A stretch of DNA of 19,387 nucleotides from SZUA-430 sp044375275 (GTDB lineage: Bacteria; Pseudomonadota; Alphaproteobacteria; Micropepsales; Micropepsaceae): the NCBI GenBank assembly GCA_044375275.1, contig JBILMZ010000039.1, positions 1-19,387 on the forward strand, read 5' to 3'. This document shows, in pieces, positions 14,974-19,387 of the stretch (the first letter of the stretch is position 1; each line of letters starts with the position of its first letter). Made by a program: the position numbers and the translations under genes. The notes below the pieces were generated by a model. It saw only the letters and a list, made by a program, of their open reading frames with translations, was not told the DNA's origin and searched no databases.

Positions 14974-15002
14974 CGCCGGGTCCCTGAGCAGGGGGCCCGG
15001 CG
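14974..15002 (+). terminator. Strong GC hairpin after the giant gene
   Basis: CGCCGGG (14974-14980) pairs with CCCGGCG (14996-15002). Four more pairs (one T-G wobble) extend the stem to 11 bp around a 7-nt loop. It starts 15 nt after the stop codon. The following TTAGCGAAGTTTA lacks a clean T-run, so it may be a weak or partial terminator or an mRNA 3'-end stabiliser. Confidence 0.55.
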
Positions 15003-15038
15003 TTAGCGAAGTTTAAAGGCAAATCAATCAGACACTGG

Positions 15039-15086
15039 ACTTCCCAGAACGGGAAGTTTCTTGCGCCTGGACGGACCTGGCGCAAG
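15039..15086 (+). other. Two further adjacent hairpins upstream of the glycosyltransferase gene
   Basis: ACTTCCC/GGGAAGT (15039-15045 and 15051-15057) is a perfect 7-bp stem followed by TTCTT. Immediately after, CTTGCGCC/GGCGCAAG (15060-15067 and 15079-15086) is a perfect 8-bp stem. With the hairpin at 14974-15002 they make three consecutive stems in the 154-bp spacer. They could tune how much transcription passes from the giant gene into the glycosyltransferase genes. Confidence 0.5.
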
Positions 15087-15112
15087 GCCCGCAAAATGCG
15101 CGAGCTTGCCGA

Positions 15113-17224
15113 ATGACCGATGTATCCTATGTGTCTGCCCTGCAAAAAGTTGCGGCTGGTACCCTGCAGGTTGGTGAGCTGGTGGATGTCGCCAGCAAGC
15201 TGACTGGCAGTAGCAAGCAACTTGAAGCCCGCCAGCTCTACCAGGTCTGGCTCACCCACAACAGCAAGCATCCCCTGTCCTATGTGGTGCTGTTCAATCG
15301 CTCCGCGCTTGACTCGCAGGCTGGGGACACCAAGGCTGCGATGGAGGCCTTGCAGGCGGCGCTTGCTGTCAATCCGGATTTCCTACCTGCCTATATCAAT
15401 CTGGGTGGGTTCCTGGAGCGCTCCGGCTCACCAGACAAGGCCGTTGAGTTGTGGCGTGCCGGCGTGAGCCGCGCGCAGACCGTGACAGGGGCAGGGGTTT
15501 CATATGTCGTCACTGCACTCAAGCAGATCGCGCGGGTCCTGTCGGACAGGCAGCAGATCGAGGGTGCCGAGGCTGCCGTGCATCAGTGTCTCGAGATTTC
15601 GCCGGAGCAGGGTGACCTGATCGAGCAGTATGTTGCTCTCAGACTTGCCCAATGCAAATGGCCCACGGTTGTTGCGTCCGAGCGTTTGCCCAGCAAGAAC
15701 CTGGTTCGGGGCATTCATCCCCTTTCGACGGCGGTCTACACGGATGATCCGCTTCTGCATCTTTCCTCCGCAGAGCGTTATGTCCGGCACTCGACGCATG
15801 AAGGCGTGTTCAATGCCGAGTTCGATCGACGTCACGCGCCCATCGACATCAAGAAACGTCGGATGCGCGTTGGCTATATATCGTCGGACCTGCGTGACCA
15901 CGCGGTTGGCTATCTGATGGCGGAGTTCTTCGAGCTTCACAGCCGTGAAGAGTTCGAAGTCTTTGCCTATTACTGCGGACCAGAGTCGGACAGCGCCCTT
16001 ACGCGCCGCATCAAGGCGGCAGTCGAGCACTGGAGCGATATCCGCAAGATGTCGGATGACGAGGCTGCGCGAAAAATCGCTGCTGACGGCATCGACATTC
16101 TGGTCGATGTCAATGGACATACACGTGATGCAAGGATGGGCGTGTTCGCGCGACGGCCTGCTCCGATCATCGTGAACTGGCTGGGTTATCCCGGAACGAT
16201 GGGAACGCCTTATCATCATTACATCGTGGCGGATGACTGGATCATTCCGAAGGGATCGGAGAATTTCTATTCCGAGAAGGTCGTGCGGCTGCCATGCTAT
16301 CAGCCCAATGACCGCAAGCGAACGGTTGCTGACCAGCCGCCCAGCCGGAGCGATGCCGGGCTGCCGGAATCCGCGTTCGTGTTCTGCTGCTTCAATGGCA
16401 CGCACAAGATCACGCGTTTTACGTTCGAACGCTGGATGGAAATCCTGCACGAGGTTCCGGAGAGTGTTCTCTGGCTGCTGGACACGACAGAAGAGACGAA
16501 GACGCGCCTGCGCGAGCATGCAGTTTCCAAGGGCATTGGCGGTGAGCGGCTGATCTTTGCACCGAAGATGCAGAACGCCGCGCACCTTGCCCGCTACGCG
16601 CTGGCGGATGTCTTTCTCGATACCGTTCCCTATGGCGCGCACACGACGGCGAGTGATGCCTTGTGGATGGGTGTGCCGGTGCTTACGCTTTCGGGACGCA
16701 GCTTCGCGTCGCGTGTGTGCGGCAGCCTTGTCCGCTCTGCGGGGATCAAGGAACTCGTTGTGCTGACGCCCGAGGCCTATGTGAAGAAGGCCATTGAACT
16801 GGCGCGGAACAAATCCCAGGTGGAAGCGTTCAGGACGAAGCTCTTGCGCAATCGCCTCAAGTGCGACCTGTTCAACATGGACCTGCTCGTCGAAAGCCTC
16901 GAAGGGCTTTACCGCGAGATGTGCGAGGATCATCGCCAGGGGCGGCTGCCGCTGCCAGACCTGCGCAATCTTGACCGTTATCTGGAAGTGGGCCTCGGGC
17001 TTGACCATGAAGGCCAAGAACTTCTCGCCGTTGCGGATTATGAGCGGCTCTACAAGGATGGATTGATGCGTCAACATTGGGCTCGTCCCATTGCCGCAGA
17101 TGCACGCCTGTGGAGTGCAAAGGATATCGAAACCGCCGAGCGGGCGCTTCGCACCCAGGTGCAGCCTGTAGCGGAAACCGTTGTTGAACAACCCGTCAGG
17201 AAAAAGCTGGCGGCCCGCCGATGA
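15113..17224 (+). CDS. TPR + GT41 glycosyltransferase (OGT/SPINDLY-like)
   Basis: The 703-residue cytoplasmic protein predicted to transfer a sugar from a nucleotide donor to Ser/Thr (or, in some GT41 members, Asn) of proteins. TPR-like helices occupy about 35-180 (for example LQAALAVNPDFLPAYINLG, 80-98). The GT41 catalytic region spans about 250-590: RVGYISSDLRDHAVGYLM with His263 matching the catalytic His of OGT, LVDVNGHTRDAR (330-341), NWLGYPGT (355-362), FNGTHKIT (427-434) with Lys432 matching the UDP-contacting Lys, and AHTTASDALW (509-518). The known signature residues are all present. The N-terminal half is shorter than in animal OGT, typical of bacterial members. SD support is weak. 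The stop overlaps the next start in ATGA, implying translational coupling. Donor and acceptor are not shown by sequence; the giant Ser/Thr-rich protein upstream is the obvious candidate acceptor. Confidence 0.9.
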   Translation: MTDVSYVSALQKVAAGTLQVGELVDVASKLTGSSKQLEARQLYQVWLTHNSKHPLSYVVLFNRSALDSQAGDTKAAMEALQAALAVNPDFLPAYINLGGFLERSGSPDKAVELWRAGVSRAQTVTGAGVSYVVTALKQIARVLSDRQQIEGAEAAVHQCLEISPEQGDLIEQYVALRLAQCKWPTVVASERLPSKNLVRGIHPLSTAVYTDDPLLHLSSAERYVRHSTHEGVFNAEFDRRHAPIDIKKRRMRVGYISSDLRDHAVGYLMAEFFELHSREEFEVFAYYCGPESDSALTRRIKAAVEHWSDIRKMSDDEAARKIAADGIDILVDVNGHTRDARMGVFARRPAPIIVNWLGYPGTMGTPYHHYIVADDWIIPKGSENFYSEKVVRLPCYQPNDRKRTVADQPPSRSDAGLPESAFVFCCFNGTHKITRFTFERWMEILHEVPESVLWLLDTTEETKTRLREHAVSKGIGGERLIFAPKMQNAAHLARYALADVFLDTVPYGAHTTASDALWMGVPVLTLSGRSFASRVCGSLVRSAGIKELVVLTPEAYVKKAIELARNKSQVEAFRTKLLRNRLKCDLFNMDLLVESLEGLYREMCEDHRQGRLPLPDLRNLDRYLEVGLGLDHEGQELLAVADYERLYKDGLMRQHWARPIAADARLWSAKDIETAERALRTQVQPVAETVVEQPVRKKLAARR

Positions 17225-19387
17225 AACGCGACTTCATTTCGATCCTGAAGGCGCAAGGTGCGTCTCCCCGCAGCCTGCTTGATGTGGGAGCGCACCTGGG
17301 CGCTTTCGGAAAGAGCTTCAAGGCCGCGTTTCCGGCGTGCGTGCCAACGCTGATCGAGCCCAATCCGCATTGCGGCGCGGAACTTGCCGAGACCGGGTTT
17401 GAGGTCCATCTGGTTGCCGCTTCCGATACAGAAGGTGAGGGCGAACTCTTCCTTACGCGGGAATGGCTTCAGTCGACAGGATCGTCGCTCTATCGCGAGA
17501 ATACCGATTTCTTCCGTGATGAAGCGGTCCTGAAGCAGACCATCCGCAAGGCGCGGATTGATGACCTGTTCCGCGACAGACAGTTCGACTTCGTGAAAAT
17601 CGACACCCAGGGTTCGGAACTCGATGTCCTGCGTGGCGGGGCCAAGGTCCTCAAGCGGGCGCAGTACATTCTCATTGAAGTTTCATTGGTCAACTACAAT
17701 GAAGGTGGCGCCAAAGCCGAAGAAGTTTTCGAAGCCCTCGACCAGATGGGGTTCCACTGCACGGAGGTGACCGAGTTCCATCGGCTTCGCGGGATCCAGA
17801 ATGGCGGACTGCTCCAGATTGATGTGCTGTTCGAGCCGCGTCGCCAATCAAAGCCCTCACACCTCAGGCCCGTCGCGCAGGAAGTGGTGATGCCGGACCC
17901 TGGTGCCCTGAGCCGTCTCGCGGAGCGCCTGCTTTTGGAAGGGAAGGGTGCAGAGTCGCTCGCGATCCTCGAGCACCTTGCGGTTGTTCATGAAGACAAT
18001 GTCCAGATCCTGCGTCAGTTGATCAGTGTGCTCAATGCCGAAGGGCGCCACCTTGAGGCCGTCGAGAAACTTCTCGCGCTAAAGCTGCTGGTTCCGAGTG
18101 TGGCTGACATCATCGCGGATGTGCAGGCGCAACTGCCCGTGGCGATCGAGAAGTTCAATGCCTGCCTGGCGCGCGGAGATGTGGTTGCGGCGGAAGCCTT
18201 TGCTTCCGGTTTTGCGCGCCTTGTGCCGGGGAATGCGGCGCTCGTCAGTTCAGCCATGTCCTGCAACGTCGCACTGGGGCGGATCGAGCGAGCGATCGGG
18301 TTTGCCAATAACCTGCTGATGCTTGATCCAGACCACGAAGCTGCAAACGCCCTGCTGGCGCAATTTTCGGCGTCCAAGGCAACGGCTGATCAGATGCTGG
18401 CGCAGCGGGTGAAAAGCCTTCAAGGTCCGCTGAATGGTCAGCATGCCCTGGTGCGCATTCGGGACATCCATGACCTGGCCGGCGAAATTCTCTGCGCGCC
18501 GCTGGATCACGAACGAACGCAGCATGTCCGCTCGCTTCTGGAGGCTTCGTCACGGATCGAGTTTGATGCGCCTGAAGGGACTGACCTTGCTGGCTGGATG
18601 AAGCACTATCGCCTGGCGCTTCAGGCGCTGGACCTGCCCATGATGCTGGCTGAAACGCCCAAGACAATGGCGGAGGAACCGGTCACGCTCCTCAGTTCGG
18701 TCGGCAAGGCCATGGACTGGCCGAAAGTGCAGGCGCACGCGCGCAAGCTGGGTGCAAAAGTCGTGTTCTCGGTTGCGGCCGATGAATCCTATGTCGAACT
18801 CTATGCGCGCTGGTACATCAAGTCGGTACTCAAGTACTGTGATGATCCGTTTCTGATCGTTGTCCACGTGATTGGTGGTTCGGAGCGGCTGAAATCGATC
18901 GCCGCGAGCCTGGGGATCACGGATCCGCGGGTGATCTATAGTGGTGATGATTTCGATGCAGAGGCCGTAACCACGCGTTGCTTCGATACACCGCCCAAGA
19001 ACCTGATCCCGCGCCCGGTGGCCCACTTCCAGAGCATTCGCTTCCTGCGGCTGGGTACCCTTCTTGAGAAGCTTGAGCTGCCGGTTTTTGTCTCGGACAT
19101 CGACCTGCTGCTGCAGCGTGGCGTGAAGGACCTGCTTGAGCGCTGCGCTGACGCGGACATTGTCTTCAACGAGAATACGGGAAACAAGAATCCGGGTTCG
19201 CGGCTGACGGCAAACCTCATGCTGGCGCATCCGACGCGGGAGGCGGGTGTCATGCTGCGCTTTCTCAGGGCCTATCTGACCAAGGCTCTTGGTGGTGCTG
19301 AGGTGTCACGCTGGATCGACCAGTTTGCGCTGACCATGGCGCGCCATCATGTGCAGCTTCATGCGCCCGGTGCAAACCTGCAGTACT
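17221..19387 (+). CDS. FkbM methyltransferase - TPR - glycosyltransferase-like fusion (3' end outside window)
   Basis: An open frame of 722 residues from ATG 17221 (overlapping the previous stop) to the window end. Residues 15-205 are an FkbM-type SAM-dependent methyltransferase: DVGAHLGAFG (21-30), acidic E46, and FVKIDTQGSELDVLRGG (124-140). FkbM-family enzymes commonly O-methylate sugars or polyketide hydroxyls. Residues about 225-385 form TPR-like helix pairs (AERLLLEGKGAESLAILEHL, 234-253, and two or three more). From about 512 a Rossmann-like domain begins (KVVFSVAADESYVELYARWY, 513-532) and carries SDIDLLL at 625-631, a DxD metal/nucleotide-sugar motif as in GT-A glycosyltransferases. 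The product may add and methylate a sugar on the same acceptor. The C-terminus is not visible. Confidence 0.85.
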   Translation, partial: MKRDFISILKAQGASPRSLLDVGAHLGAFGKSFKAAFPACVPTLIEPNPHCGAELAETGFEVHLVAASDTEGEGELFLTREWLQSTGSSLYRENTDFFRDEAVLKQTIRKARIDDLFRDRQFDFVKIDTQGSELDVLRGGAKVLKRAQYILIEVSLVNYNEGGAKAEEVFEALDQMGFHCTEVTEFHRLRGIQNGGLLQIDVLFEPRRQSKPSHLRPVAQEVVMPDPGALSRLAERLLLEGKGAESLAILEHLAVVHEDNVQILRQLISVLNAEGRHLEAVEKLLALKLLVPSVADIIADVQAQLPVAIEKFNACLARGDVVAAEAFASGFARLVPGNAALVSSAMSCNVALGRIERAIGFANNLLMLDPDHEAANALLAQFSASKATADQMLAQRVKSLQGPLNGQHALVRIRDIHDLAGEILCAPLDHERTQHVRSLLEASSRIEFDAPEGTDLAGWMKHYRLALQALDLPMMLAETPKTMAEEPVTLLSSVGKAMDWPKVQAHARKLGAKVVFSVAADESYVELYARWYIKSVLKYCDDPFLIVVHVIGGSERLKSIAASLGITDPRVIYSGDDFDAEAVTTRCFDTPPKNLIPRPVAHFQSIRFLRLGTLLEKLELPVFVSDIDLLLQRGVKDLLERCADADIVFNENTGNKNPGSRLTANLMLAHPTREAGVMLRFLRAYLTKALGGAEVSRWIDQFALTMARHHVQLHAPGANLQY

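Noticed and set aside
15500..17191. 563-codon minus-strand reading frame
   Set aside because: It is antisense to the GT41 gene, in which every family motif is intact; no motif is seen in the antisense translation.
15113..17224. HMW1C-type N-glycosyltransferase
   Set aside because: The motifs (SSDLRDHAVGYLM, NWLGYPGT, FNGTHKIT, AHTTASDALW) and the TPR region match the OGT/SPINDLY branch of GT41 rather than HMW1C. Asn modification is kept only as a possibility.

Overview
The window reads as bacterial chromosomal DNA of moderately high GC with short operons, strong Shine-Dalgarno (SD) sites and ATG/GTG/TTG starts. The gene content is a CadR/PbrR-like MerR regulator, a UDP-xylose synthase, and a SPINDLY/OGT-type glycosyltransferase beside an FkbM-type protein. 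GANTC sites cluster in the main intergenic region. Together these suggest a Gram-negative proteobacterium, tentatively an alphaproteobacterium. No rRNA, tRNA or other taxonomic marker is present, so this placement is only an inference.

Left part (1-2550), an accessory-looking patch. It opens with what looks like the last codons of a transposase. Next is a seven-helix membrane protein on the minus strand, then a MerR-family metal regulator facing an isoprenylcysteine-methyltransferase-like membrane enzyme across a MerR-type operator/promoter. The spaces between these genes carry several REP-like palindromic repeats of at least three kinds. Middle part (2589-7552): a 966-residue orphan protein on the plus strand ends 5 bp from a convergent, membrane-anchored metallo-beta-lactamase-fold hydrolase. 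Behind the hydrolase, on the same strand, lies UDP-glucuronate decarboxylase (UDP-xylose synthase). A 16-bp palindrome sits in the promoter region of the hydrolase.

Right part (7553-19387), the most unusual region. A roughly 400-bp regulatory interval precedes a giant gene encoding about 2,330 residues, built almost wholly of one octapeptide: aliphatic-x-x-Leu/Phe/Met-Ser/Thr/Asp-x-Thr/Ala-Gln/Asp/Asn. I count 288 octads plus one irregular 14-residue unit. The octads are arranged in a second level of blocks of 7, 7 and 10 units, giving a 24-octad (192-residue) super-repeat. There are ten super-repeats, and two of them carry one extra 7-octad block. The protein has very few Pro, Lys or His and no Cys or Trp that I can find; roughly three of eight residues are Ser or Thr. 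Three consecutive hairpins separate it from a two-gene unit joined by an ATGA overlap: a TPR plus GT41 (OGT/SPINDLY) glycosyltransferase, then a fused FkbM methyltransferase - TPR - DxD glycosyltransferase-like protein that runs off the window.

Working hypothesis (inference): the giant Ser/Thr-rich solenoid is the acceptor of a dedicated cytoplasmic glycosylation and methylation system encoded directly downstream. The divergent UDP-xylose synthase may supply one sugar donor. No export machinery, signal peptide or RTX motif is visible here, so the cellular location of the giant protein is open.
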